Shown: positions 47,949 through 59,500, counted from the stretch's first letter. The stretch: DNA of 64,000 nucleotides from Tetrastigma voinierianum (GCA_016808115.1 JAEQBH010007371.1:62001-126000), one strand, 5' to 3'. Program-made: numbers and translations. The notes: generated by a model not told the origin, from the letters alone.

Positions 47949-49677
47949 ATGGAGGTAGATGCGTTGATTTGCCAAGGGAATGTTGGGAAATCGTATTCCG
48001 AAGGCATCTTAGCGACCGCTATATCAATTCTTCCAGAGCCTGTTTCTCTTGTGCAGAGCTTTCTCTCCTTTCCAACCCTTCTCCTTTCCCTAACCATCTC
48101 TACCCTCACTGTCCCTTCCTTCCAAGACTCTTCCATAGGTTCAGTGCCTGAAAACAATAGTTGTCGGCCGAGGTATCGGCGATCGCCATCTTCTTCTCTC
48201 TAATCGCCAGATCCGACTTGCGCCTTCAGTCCCTCGATCTCTCCAACCAGAAATCGCTCCCAGTGGAAGGTCTTCGGCAACTCGGTTCCAGGATGAAGAG
48301 CTTGAAGTCTCTGAAATGTCGCAATTTTGGGCGTTTTGTGTGTGATCCGGAAGTTGATTAAGATTTCGAATTCGTTGCCATGGCGAAGAGTGATTATCAA
48401 ATTATCCAGTTTCAGAAGAAACAATGTTAAAGTGAAGAGCGTGTCACAAGTGGGATTGAGAAATGTCTGAAAGTTGAGAGAGTTGCAGAAGATTGACGTT
48501 TCTGGTAATTCGCTATTTCTGACTGAATCCCTTGTTGCTCTGTTCCGGGTATTAAACTGTTTCTGAGAGAAATTGTACTCCACGATTGCTGTTTCCTAAC
48601 CCCGAGCGGTGTAGGTTTGCTGCACTCCTCCCAATAGTATAGCTTGTTCTCTGTTTCGGTGAAAGGACTAGGCATCCATTCTTCTCTTTTCCGGGCTTCC
48701 TTGCCGAACATCGACATTTCATTCATGTACCAGAGCAGCACATACTGTGATTGAATTTTCGAAATGTTTATTTCTGTTCTTCTTCTTTGTTCCATTGCAA
48801 AATCACAGCTTCCATTGAAAGAAGCTTGCAATCTCCTACTGCCAGAATTTCACATTAGAGGGCTCTCTTCAATTTGTCTGCGTACCAATTTCTTGGTAGA
48901 CTAGACCTTAGTGGATTAAGATTTCCTTTGACCAGTGTATGAATGATTTGGCTCAGTATCTACTCAAATGTTACCTCTATAAGCCTTACTTCATGTTCCA
49001 AGCTGACCAATTCAACCTTCTTTATCCTCACTAAAACCTGCTCTTCACTTACAGAAATCAAAATGGAGAGAACAAATCTTGGGGAAGAACATTTTGTTGT
49101 GGATTTAGTGAAGAATACTCGAATTAGCATTTTGAAATTGTCTGGAAATATGCGAATGAATGACAGCTCTCTCTGCAAGTTTGCATTTGTCTGCCCAAAT
49201 TTGCAGCTACTTGATGTGAGCTCTTGTGATGGTATTACAGGAGGAGGCATTGCAGATGTTTTGAAAAGTTGCAATGAGGTTAGGCATTTGGAAGTAGAAT
49301 TCTGCGGAGGTGTTAAGACTCTTGGAACGGATTCAAAACTTTACAAATTGGGGATTTTGAAAGCAGCAAGTTCAGGGATTTGTGATGAAGGGCTGGCAAT
49401 GGTTGCAAAGACATGCCCTTGGCTTCTGCATTTGGACTTGGGGGGCTGTTCTGCAGTGTCGGTAAAAGGGGTGAAGAAAATAGTGAGGAGATGCAAGGGA
49501 TTGAGGGAGATTAATGTAAAGGGATGTCCTGATTTGGATCCCAATTTTGTATCCTGGATGGTTTCCTCAAGGCGTTCATTGAGAAAGATAATCCTACCAA
49601 TTGGTTTTTCTCCTGGCTATAACAAGAGGGAATTTCTCTTTCGCCATGGATGTCTAATTATGATATTCAGCTCTTAA
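47949..49677 (+). pseudogene. F-box/LRR (SCF E3 ligase subunit type) gene, frameshifted
   Basis: The first ATG is at 47949 ('MEVDA'). One base-pair register away is the F-box start 'DLPRECWEIVFRRH' (47965-48005). Frames then alternate through 'SFLSFP...LSLTIS', 'LPRLFHRFS' and 'LIARSDLRLQSLDLSNQ' (to 48361). Leucine-rich repeats continue in pieces: 'LREIVLHDCC' (about 48562), 'SMNDLAQYLL' equivalent (48939), and then a clean open frame of 245 codons (48943-49677) with about six LRRs, e.g. 'LQLLDVSSCDGITGGGI' and 'LLHLDLGGCSAVSVKGV'. Intact homologues bind substrates for ubiquitination through the LRRs and Skp1 through the F-box. At least five frame changes in the first kilobase make this a pseudogene, unless they are sequencing errors. 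No introns are needed. Confidence 0.8.
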
Positions 49678-51338
49678 AAGAGCAGGAAGAATTGTGCTAT
49701 TGAACCAGAAAATTCTGTTTCCGTTGCCATTGTGTGACATTGTTTGGCTGAAGAAGATAACTTATCAATAACTATGGAATGCTGATGATTGGAAGGCTAC
49801 ATTTCAGGTTGATTGTTGCTTAAAGTGATAACAGGAGGTATTTGATGATGAGGTGGTGGTGATTTGAAGAGAATTCAGATAAATTTTTCGGGTTTTCAGG
49901 GAGGCAGATGTCCTAGTTTGGGTGCTGTTTTCAACATCATCACCATGTAACCTTCTGATTTCTTTCCTGCTGGATCAGAGGGGCCTATTTTTTCTTTTGC
50001 TATGGATGTTGATGTCTAGTTGGTAAGCTTAAGCTTTCTAGAGGCACTTGCAAAGCAAACATTATTACCTCTTACTTTCAATTACTATTTTGTATAAACA
50101 CTGTTCCAGGGAATTGCAGTTTCAAGATTTGCCCTGTGGTATACAACTACAACTGCAGGTAATCAGTATTCAACTTTCTATCAAGATTTGCAGTTCGAAC
50201 AAATTTTCGGTCTACCATTTTATGATCAAATAGGAAACTTGATGGCTCTTATTATTATTATTAGTATGTGAACTGAGTTGAGTTTATTCTATTATCTCCT
50301 GGAAATCATAACCTAATTTGCAAAGATGCTGGTAAAGCCCTATAAGGTTTAAGCAAAACTCCCTTGACAAAGTGGGGATTCTATTTAAAGACTGAAGTTT
50401 TGGGGGAATAAAAAAAAAATTGGAAACTTTCTCTTGCTTGGTGAAGTTTCCTTCACTTTCTCTTGTTTTTTTTTTTCAGTTGTATGCTTCCAAACACCCA
50501 ATTATGAAAGGATTGCTATAGAGTATGTTGCTGTTTTTAAGAACTTTCTCTTCTTTTTTCTTTTATGAAATAAAATAATGAAAAAATATGTTGAACAATA
50601 AAAATAAATAAAAACAGTGTTTTCAAAACATATTTACTTGTTTTCTTAAATTTATTTGGAAAAATAATCATACTGATATAAAGATTATTGAGAGTAAAAC
50701 AGTCAATGAGGCCTAGTTAAGGGCTAGGGTGCGCATTGGGAGGGGAGGGGAGGGGAGGGGATCGGAATCGCGACCAGAATCGAAATTGGAATTGGGTTCA
50801 GTCACCAGTAAAGACAAAATTTGTGTCTTTATCAAATAAATAATTGGGAATAAAACAATATTGATTTCAAAAAAAACATTTAACAACGCAAAAAATAGTT
50901 TAATAACATTCCAAGTTTCAAAAATTTGTTTTACGAAATATTATAATACTATTTTTAAAACATTTTCCATCAAAGAGGTTTTGTTCGAGAATATATTGAA
51001 AATATTTCCATAACGTTCTAAAATAAAATCCTCTTTTTTTTTTCTTATGTTTTAAATATTTCTCAAAAAATAAATTTTCTGTACGTTCAACTTAATTTTA
51101 TACACTATTTTCAAAATAGATCCCCAAAAACAGAAAATAATTGAAAATATATCATAGAACACCTCTTTTTCAAACAAGTTCTCAAAATTTATTTGGACAT
51201 GAAATGAAAATTTCTCAAACATATCCTAAAATATTCTTTTCAACCTCCAAAGTGTTAGGGAAAGAAAATCATAAAATTTTCATCATCGAAAAAATATAAA
51301 AGAAAATTAAACATAATCAAAATTCTTTAAAAAGTTTC
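49678..51338. other. AT-rich intergenic DNA
   Basis: The first 300 bases could be the old 3' UTR of the F-box/LRR gene. The rest is A/T-rich. From 50930 on it shows repeated 'tctcaaaa/ttttcaaa' words like those in RAE1 intron 2. It contains a G-rich microsatellite at 50738-50761. Confidence 0.5.
50738..50761 (+). repeat. GGGGA microsatellite, possible G-quadruplex
   Basis: Five G runs of three to four bases, separated by single A residues, fit the G3+N1-7 pattern. Confidence 0.85.
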
Positions 51339-51966
51339 TGATGGGGTTTGAAAAATGGCGCGGGCACTCACTAGGCACAAAGAAGAAGCGGCACATAAAC
51401 AACGAAGCCCACAGCGTCGACCAAAACTGTGATCCGCTCGCTGAGTGATGATGTGGATAATTGGGAAGAGCTATATCATATGAATCGGTAAATCTGTAGA
51501 TAAGGAAAGTAGGATGGTGCCGATAGCTGGCACATCACTTAGTAGTCGGTAAATCTCGCCAATAAGGAAAGTAGGATGAATTCTCGATAAGCATCTGTCG
51601 TCGAAGCCGGAAATGCTACCGATAAGGAAGAGTAAGATATTACCACCCCTGATTATCCACTTATTAATTAGGTTACAATAAGGAAATAAAATCTCTACCC
51701 GATGAGAGAAATATTATATAATCCTCAGACTAGGAAACATACCATTCGGTGTCATCATCGATTAGGAAAGCATCTTTATTCGGTGTCGTAATCGATTATG
51801 AAAGTTGTCATGAACATCTACTTATAAAGAGGCGCGTAGATCAGCGGTCGCGGCTTGATCCTACGCCGGCCGACAATCCAAAACGCATCGATTACAAACA
51901 ATCGGGTCCGGCCCGGCGAAAGCCCCTTACGCTCGGCCCGATTCAGGTTGAAAAAAAGCATCATCG
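51339..51966 (+). repeat. 5' LTR of the non-autonomous element (628 bp)
   Basis: It starts TGATGGGGTTTGAAAAA and ends GCATCATCG. Its U3 holds about three ~55-bp imperfect repeats with the core 'GATAAGGAAAGTAGGAT' (51490-51640). A TATA-like CTTATAAAG lies at about 51820-51828. It is about 165 bases shorter than the 3' LTR, mostly downstream of the TATA box. Confidence 0.9.
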
Positions 51967-51967
51967 G

Positions 51968-51985
51968 TTGGCGCGAATGCGTAGG
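51968..51985 (+). other. Primer-binding site of the non-autonomous element
   Basis: GTTGGCGCGAATGCGTAG follows the LTR in the same place and with the same TTGGCG start as in the big Tat element. Confidence 0.65.
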
Positions 51986-52025
51986 AGCGGCAGTTCTGTG
52001 CAAATATAAGCGATTTCGATTCGCG

Positions 52026-52178
52026 ATGGTATCGACTGGAACAAGCGAGAACCGCGCCCGATCCGCCAAGGATGCAAGATCGCCGAGAGGCGTGGACAAC
52101 GGACCTCACAGGACGGCGAAAGCGGTGCAAACCAATCTGAATGAAGTGGAAACGCCGCCTCGTCAATCGCGCTGGTAG
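52026..52178 (+). pseudogene. Truncated gag start of the non-autonomous element
   Basis: The leader 'ATAAGCGATTTCGATTCGCG' and ATG match the big element's leader and ATG at 33326 almost base for base. The frame begins 'MVSTGTSENRARSAKD' and stops after 50 codons. Further homologous but shifted sequence continues to about 52350. The frame is a relic and may only serve as part of the packaging leader. Confidence 0.65.
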
Positions 52179-52539
52179 AAGAGTTAGAGCAACTTACGAG
52201 AAGATGCAAGCCGGAGACACGGCGAGTTCGGGAAAGTTTACCTTCCCTCCTCATGAAGGAACTGACCACGACACTACTGACGAAGTCAATAGCGAACGAG
52301 AATCTTGGTGGATCCGTGAGCGATCGAGCTCTACGCTTCATCGTATGAATTCGATTCTGTAGGAAAATGAATATCCACAGTATAAACTCATGTGATGAAG
52401 CCGTCATTTATAAGAAGGCCCAGAAAGCACTCGGAAATTAAACATGGCGCTTCAAATTCTCCTTGATGGCGTTAAAACACCGCGCATCTTTCGAGGGTCG
52501 AAAGTCGGATGACAACGGCGGATGGTTAAAGATAGCCGG

Positions 52540-53380
52540 ACGCCGGCCCGGCGCCGAGCCGCAGCGCGCGCTTTGGCGAGCTCACTTTGCCGCCCCGCGA
52601 GGAGCCCGCAGCTGCCTCGAAGTCGAACCCGGCTCATTGCGTTGCCGCTCGGCCTCAGCGCGCCCGAGGCAATGCTCGCTTTAGCGAGCTCACCTACTCC
52701 CGCCTGAGCCGCGGCGCCTCGGGAGTCGAACCCGGCTCATTCACGTTGCGGCTCGACCCGCGGCGCCCGAACCCGCAGCTGCTCACTTTGGCGGCTCACC
52801 TACTCGCCACGAAGCGCGGCTAGCGCCGAGTCGAACCGGCTGTTACATTCTGCTTTCGGCCTCGGCGCCGAACCATGTTGCTCACTTTGAGCTCACCTAC
52901 TCCGCCTGGTGCAGCCTCGAGAGTCGGACCATTTCAGTACATTGCCACTGATGGCGCCGGGCCACGTTGCTCACTTTGTGAGCTCGCTGCTCACGCCACG
53001 AGGCCTGGCGCCTCGGGTCAGACCCATTTCGAGGCTACATTGCCACTCGGCCACGGTAGCCAGGGAGCCCGCAGCTCACTTTAATGAGCTCTACACCTAC
53101 TCGCACGAGACCTGTTGCCCTCGGGAGTCGGACCCCGGCTCAGTACATTACCACTCGGCCTCGGCGCCTTGGAGCCACGGCTGCTCACTTGACGAGCTCA
53201 CCTACTCCGCCGCAGGCCACGGCGCGCAAGGAGTCAGTCGACCAGGCGATTCGGTAGACGGGCGTGGTTCAGCGTTAATGAGGTGTGCATTCCGTATGGC
53301 CGCGCGGCGCAGGGGTGGCCTCATTTCGAGCGACTCAAGCGATGGAGCCCGCTGACTCACATTGTGAGCTCGACAATTCG
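52540..53380 (+). repeat. Tandem-repeat field of the non-autonomous element (unit about 100 bp)
   Basis: About eight units with the core 'CTCACTTTG.CGAGCTCACCTACTC' start at about 52580, 52675, 52780, 52878, 52970, 53070, 53185 and 53353. Each is followed by 'GAGCC(C)GCGGCGCCTCG.GAGTCG'-like sequence and a 'TACATT.CCACTCGGCC' tail. The unit matches the early units of the big Tat element (39430-39800). Confidence 0.85.
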
Positions 53381-54088
53381 GTAGCGAGGACATGACCTAA
53401 GGAATCAATTGACTCGAGCGAGCCATCGGCGAAGGCCCGATGGCTCATGACGAGTTCACCTGGTCGGTCTGGCCACGCGACTATGAAGATAGATCAACCG
53501 CAGGCTAGCCGGCCAAGCCCGACAACCTGATTTGAAAGGCTCAGCGATTGCCTCGGGCAACGTAGCGAGGACGATTAATTTGGTGATGACCCTAAGACAC
53601 GAGGCCCGAAGCCTGTGGGCCAGGTTGAGGAGCTCAACATCTCAACTCAGGCGCTTATTCTAGATCATGCATACAAGAAGTAAAGACAAATCAAGAAGAA
53701 CGGCACGAAGAGCACAAATAGAGGCGAAAGAAGTAAGATGAAATAATAAATATTCATTGAAGAAAAGGTTACATATGTCTTGGGTCCCAGGCCCAAAAAA
53801 AAAAAAAAAGTATTTTTATCTCAGCGGGAGCTAAAAAGGACTACTGCGTAGAAGGTTCGGATGGAATACTAAGAGGGAAAGAAATTAGGAACTCACTAAA
53901 AACCCAAAGAAAAAACTTACGGATCGAGGAGCGCGAGATGAGCGAATTGAGAGGATATTTACGGAAGGAGCGTGAGAGCCAGAAAAAGTCATCATTATCA
54001 CCGGACATAAGATAGCAACAAGCCTAACTAATCAAATGGTGACATGTGGAAATGTGCGTCTGGCTTGATCTGTGCCACTTTGACCTCT

Positions 54089-54103
54089 GAGGCTGAGAGC
54101 AAC
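54089..54103 (+). other. Polypurine tract of the non-autonomous element
   Basis: GAGGCTGAGAGCAAC immediately precedes the 3' LTR. It differs at one base from the tract at 44319-44333. Confidence 0.8.
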
Positions 54104-54918
54104 TGATGGGGTTTGAAAAAATGAGGCGCGCGAGGCTACTTTCCTTTGGAAAGGCACAAGGCGGGCGCATAAAGCCTTTGGCGCAGCGTCGGCCCAAAGC
54201 AGCCAGTCCGCTCGCCCAGGCCGATGATGGATAATTGGGAAGGCCCATATCCTATGAAATCAGGCTAAATCTACGCGATAGAGGAAAGTAGGATCAATTC
54301 TCGATAGCTAGCACATCACGCCAAATCGAGACTAAATCTGCTTGATAAGGAAAGTAGGATAATTCTCAATAGCGCTTATCATAAAAATCAAACCAAATCT
54401 TAAATGGAAAGTAAGATATTACGCCCGCCGATTATCCCTTATTAATTGATTTACAATAAGGAAATAAAATCTCTACCCAATGAGAGAAAATATTATATAA
54501 TCGCCGTAGGAAGCAATCTGATTCGATTATTAAATCGTCCGATTAGGAAACTATCTTTATTCGGTGTATCATAATCCGATTAGGAAAGTTGTCATGAGCA
54601 TCTCTTATAAATCTCATGGCCGCCCGATTGGTGAAGATGCGCACTCTTAGGCCAGCGTCTTGCGTATGCGACGTATTCGCCGCACTAGCGGAGTCTCTTT
54701 TATCTCGAGAAGCGACCAGGCATCGGGCGTGCACCGGGCACACCCTCGCGGCAAGCCTTCTTTTGTTAACTGCCGGAGGAGTCTTGCGTCTCAGGGCTGT
54801 GGTCAGCCAGTGCGCGATCTGCCTCAATCAGGTGATCCGGTTCACTGCGTCGGCCATAACAATGTCCAGTGTGCCGCCTGGCTAGAAGCCCAGGTTCAGG
54901 TTGAAAAAGGCATCATCA
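54104..54918 (+). repeat. 3' LTR of the non-autonomous element (815 bp)
   Basis: It starts TGATGGGGTTTGAAAAAA and ends GGCATCATCA, followed by GTTTC. It contains the same 'GGAAAGTAGGAT' repeats (54285-54400) and a TATA-like CTTATAAATC at about 54603-54612. The part after the TATA box is about 310 bases, against about 145 in the 5' LTR. Confidence 0.9.
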
Positions 54919-54976
54919 GTTTCTATTTTTTAAATTTCTTAATCGTTGTATAACAGAGAAAAACAAATAAAGCGAT

Positions 54977-54978
<2 letters not shown>

Positions 54979-55009
<31 letters not shown>

Positions 55010-55012
55010 CTG

Positions 55013-55045
<33 letters not shown>
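54979..55045. repeat. Two (TA)n tracts around a 6-base spacer
   Basis: About 30 bases of alternating AT, then CTGCTC, then about 30 bases of TA. The whole can fold into a long hairpin. Confidence 0.95.
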
Positions 55046-55050
<5 letters not shown>

Positions 55051-55839
55051 TTTATTAAGTTTAAATTTATTTTTTATTTTCTTCCAAATTTTCTTTACTT
55101 GGTATTTTTCAGAGTTGCGAAAACTAAAGTTCCCAAACATTGGCTAAAGGTATTGGTTCAATATCCATTAAAAAAAATAAAAATTACAACTATAAAGGCA
55201 ATGAAACCTGAAGACAGGTGTGACACCTCCTTGATTTGTTGCCAAACCCTCCAAAATGCACTCAGAGTGAATGAACTCCCCCATTCACCAGTAGAAACAT
55301 ACTTGGAAAATATGGTAGGGGAAGTTGGAAATTTTGGGGAAAAAGGAGTGGAAAATAAAATAAAAAATAAAAATACAGGAAAAGAAAAAAAAGAAAGAAA
55401 ATAAAAATAGATTTTTAAGGGCAAGAAAATACTGATCGTTATAAAAGTTGAGAGAAAATTAAGTTATTTCCTATTTTTATTTTTAAAATCATAAACTACT
55501 AAAAAAGCATTTTTATAATTTTATCCTATCAATTTAAAAATAGGTAAAGGTGTAAAAACCGTTATCAGGATTTTAAAATATATCTGAACTCTTGTCTGAA
55601 GCGGCACTGGTCAGAATAGGGTCGCTGGTTTCTTCCATGCGGCTGAGTCATTACATTGTAGCTTTGGGCGTTAAGCGAGTAAGCCTGACGTTATCTTGGG
55701 TGTTAAACCAGTTATGTAAGCAACTGATTTGCAAATTTTTTGCTCTAATTTAACTTAAAACGTGAAGGGCTTCTAATTTGGGAAAATCAAAAGCTAGTTT
55801 CACTTTACCCATTTAATGCAAAAACCTCTTCGGCCAAAA
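55046..55839. other. AT-rich intergenic DNA
   Basis: No recognisable gene. An open + frame (55099-55404, 101 codons) has lysine-rich, low-complexity ending and no family resemblance, and is not called. Confidence 0.5.
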
Positions 55840-56530
55840 ACAACCCTAGGGTTTCTTGCGATAAAAATCCATCACCATCGATCCTTTTCTTCCTCAATCC
55901 CCTTCTTCATTAATGGTTGGAAGTTATTCCAATGACTCTTCCTTTGAGATCCTTGCCGACAACTTATATATTATACAATAAATTACCAAATTCTAGCTAC
56001 TGTTCACTTTTTCATCATTCTTCATTTCTCTCTTGTTCATCCATAGGTACCTCCTACTCGCCATGTCCACAAACTTGGAACCCATCTCGAATCATCTGAA
56101 AAAAGAAAATCAAACCATAAAAATTCATGGAAACAAAAACTACCAAACAATCATCAAAGAAATCAAACAAACTTTTTTTTTGCACGCCCTTTTGATTTTG
56201 AGCTCTTGCTTATCCTTGAACGGTACATTTCCCATATTGGAATCTTCCAAACCCAAGTCAGTTTCCCAAGAAGAATGGATCGTCCTCTGTGCTAAATACT
56301 CTGTAAGAACTGTTGAAAATAACACAAAGTGAACCTAAGAAGATACATCTTCCTCTCTTGGAGATGGAGGGGCTGCCTGAGATTGAAGATCCGACTCGAA
56401 ATCTGGATTGTTTTCTCGGACGACCGACATACGAGGTTTCTGAGAATGCAAGGAATGAATCAATGGGAACGACAAGAAAATAGGGGTTTACTTTTTTAGG
56501 ATGTTTTAAATATAGAAGGCATATTTTGAT
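55840..56530 (+). other. Possible transcribed patch, unrecognised
   Basis: A telobox-like AACCCTAGGGTTT (about 55850) and a CT-rich leader precede the ATG at 55912, whose frame 'MVGSYSNDSSFEILADN' ends after 23 codons. A second + frame (56304-56490) reads 'KKIHLPLLEMEGLPEIEDP' and 'NLDCFLGRPTYEVSENAR', which has a coding-like composition. These could be exons or remnants of one gene, but no splice model joins them convincingly and no family was recognised. Confidence 0.25.
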
Positions 56531-59500
56531 CATGGATGAAGGGGTTGGGAAGAATTTACTTCTGCTCTGTTTTGTTTAGGAAGTCCAATTCTGCCACATC
56601 TGTCTGATTATGGTTTTGAAAGTTTATTACAGATTACTAGTGATTGAAATCTTCATTCTAATGGTTTTCATCTGCTTATAGTCTCTTTTCTTGCTTCTTT
56701 TTTTTCATCTTCTGTTTCTTCCCTAATTTTTTTTCCGCACAAGATGATCAAAGAAATGAATTTTTAATTGCAAGAAACCTAGGGTTATCTTTGGCCCGAA
56801 TAAGTTTTTTTGCAACAAATTGGGAAAATATGAAATTAGGGCTTTTGATTTCCCCATATTAGTAGCCCCTCAAATTTTAAGTTGAATGAGGGCAAAAAAT
56901 TGTCACATCAATTACACACATGGCTAGTTTCAAAGTCAAGGTAATGTCGATTTGGCTATTTTAACGCCCAAAGTTATGACATGAGATAATTTAAATTACG
57001 GAAGTAAACTAGAGGGGCCTATTTGGAAGGAAAAAAAGTTTGAAGTGTAAGATGGATATTTTGGAAAACCTGGGGGTTTACACCTTTACCTCTATTTAAT
57101 TTATTGTTTTATTTAATTAGTAATTTAATTTATAGTCATTTAAATATAATATTGTTTTATTTTGCTTGTAAATATATTATTGTTTTTTATTTATTTAATT
57201 AGATTGGTTCTTGATACATTTAGTTGTATACTCTTATTGTTTTAAAATTCAATTTATTTTCTTTAACCCATGAACATCACCCACCGTTAATTTATTTAAA
57301 TCTCTAAATTTAAAAAATTCAAGTTCTAAATTTCTAATTTCTCAATTTTTAAAATTCAAGTGTTCAGATTTCAAAATTAAAAATCCCAATTTCTTATTTT
57401 CTAAAAATAAACTTTACATATTTTAAATTTAAGTCTATGATTTCCAATTTCAAATTGTTAAATTCATAGTCTCAAGATCATAATTAACAATTTGAAATCA
57501 CAGTTCTAAATTTTCAATTTCTCTATTTTTAATTAAAGTGTACCAAACTCAAAATTTTAGTTTCGATTTGAGTCAGTCACAAAATTACAAATGAAAATCC
57601 TCGATTCTTATATTTAGTTAATTTGAAATTGATCATAATTTCAAAATTTCATTGTCTCGATTTATAAGTCGAGTGTGTAATTTGAAATTAGTCGCCGATT
57701 TAAATTTGAAATTTAAAGTTTCAAATTTCAAAATTATAAATTCCTATTTTCAAAATTCAAAATCTGCTTATTTGAAATTCGGGTCCTCGATTTCAGAATT
57801 TAATTCGAATACCGATTCAAAATTAAATTTTAGATCCTGATTTTGAAATTTAAATTTAAAACCTAAATTTCAAATTAGTTTTTCAAAAATTAAAGTCACA
57901 GGATTAATTATACAATTCCAATAAAATTGATTTTTATGAAGTTAATTTGTATAACAGATAAAATGTGGAACAGTGGGGTCAAACATTTGATGTATCATTT
58001 GATAAATAGCAGGGCATCGATCATAACCCGATTCGTTATATTTTAAAGCCCCATTAAACATTTTAGTTATACTTGTAATAAATTATCTCCATTATAACTT
58101 AAATTCAGAACTCATACTCCTTTATGAAGCATTTGTTTTTAAATGTTGGCGCTTTATCACATGAGAGCTAAGTATAAATGGGTGATTTATAATTAATTGT
58201 AAATATTTTATATTTTATTGTTACACTAACATTGTTTACTTATTGATAGTCTTTCTAATCTGTTGCCTACATTCACCTTTATCTTTTATATTTTTCATAT
58301 CGTTTTTGCTTTATGATCTCATTACTCGATAACTATAGATTAATCAATAAAAAGTCATATTTTCCTAGCGAGATTAGTAGAGACCTAACTTTATGGGGGC
58401 TTAGAGGAGTGTTACGGCTTGTTATCATACTTTACTGATAAGTAACTTGACCCTCGAACCTAAACTTGATTTTTCTCGGACTTGATTTTTATATCATGAA
58501 TCACATTTAGGGTTTTTTATTTGCATTTTGTTGTCGTGGTGATTGAATAGTTTTTAAAATGATTTTTCAAAATACAAAAACGAGTTTCGCATTTTTAGTG
58601 GAAAACACATAATAACAAAAAATACAGGGTTTATAATAATGTAAGGACATAATTTGAACATTATTTGAGTACTTTGTTAAGCAGATTTAAATATATATTT
58701 ATTAAAATTTGAATTTTTTTATTTATTGATATTTGTTGTCAAAATATCGAACAAAATATCGAATAATAATAATATTTTACCGATATTTTTAATATATTTG
58801 TAAAATCCAACTACTTATATATCAGTAAATTCTGATATTTTCATCAGTTTTAACACCTTGTCAATACTTTTTCAAAACCAAAAAATAAAAAATAAAACAT
58901 TGTAAGTTATTTTTTCATGAGGCTCCTTTTAGAGATTTTTTTTTTCTTCTAAAACACTGAAAAAGAAAACCAAGTAAGGAAAACTATGGAAAAGAAAAAT
59001 GATGTAAAAAGGAAACAAAAAAAAAAAACTATGGAAAAGAAAATTATCGAGGGTTGCTTGAGAATATTTTCAAAATAATATTTTTAAAAACTTACTGATA
59101 ATTTTTTTTTTTAAAACTCTTAGAAAATAATATTTGAAAAAAATAATATTATCTAGAGATCTTCCATGCTTTTTTAAAGTCATATTTATTTGAAAATTTG
59201 AAATATTTTTGTTATTTGTTCTAATAATTTTTTAAAAATTATTTTAATTTATAACATATTTGAATCGTTCTTCATAATTATATAATTATTTTATAAAAAT
59301 AATCCCTAACTAGTAAATAAAATAATCATTAATAATTAAGTATCTATATTTTATTATAAAATATTTGTTTTTAATACGAGATTTTAGTGGCCTTCTTGTG
59401 GTTATTGTTGTTTTGATACGGAATTCATTTGTCCCCGTCTTGGTGCATAGTTTATTTATGTGAGACCGATTTAAATGAGCAAAGTATATCCGATAATTAA

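Larger units (their letters stand above)
51339..54918 (+). mobile_element. Non-autonomous Tat-related LTR element, 3.6 kb, target duplication GTTTC
   Basis: LTRs lie at 51339-51966 and 54104-54918. GTTTC flanks the element (51334-51338 and 54919-54923). The 2.1-kb interior has no gag-pol. It holds a primer-binding site, a leader and gag start matching the big Tat element, a tandem-repeat field of the same type, and the same polypurine tract. It could only have moved with proteins supplied by an autonomous Tat element. Its LTRs belong to a different subfamily from those at 32592/44334, though the LTR ends and downstream parts are related. Confidence 0.9.

Noticed and set aside
1..50000. Explaining all frameshifts as sequencing errors
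   Set aside because: RAE1 exons are error-free and the retroelements also show stops and LTR divergence, so decay is the simpler explanation; errors at single sites (e.g. the F-box gene) remain possible.
55099..55404. 101-codon + frame as a gene
   Set aside because: Lysine/asparagine-rich tail from A-rich DNA, no start context and no family resemblance.
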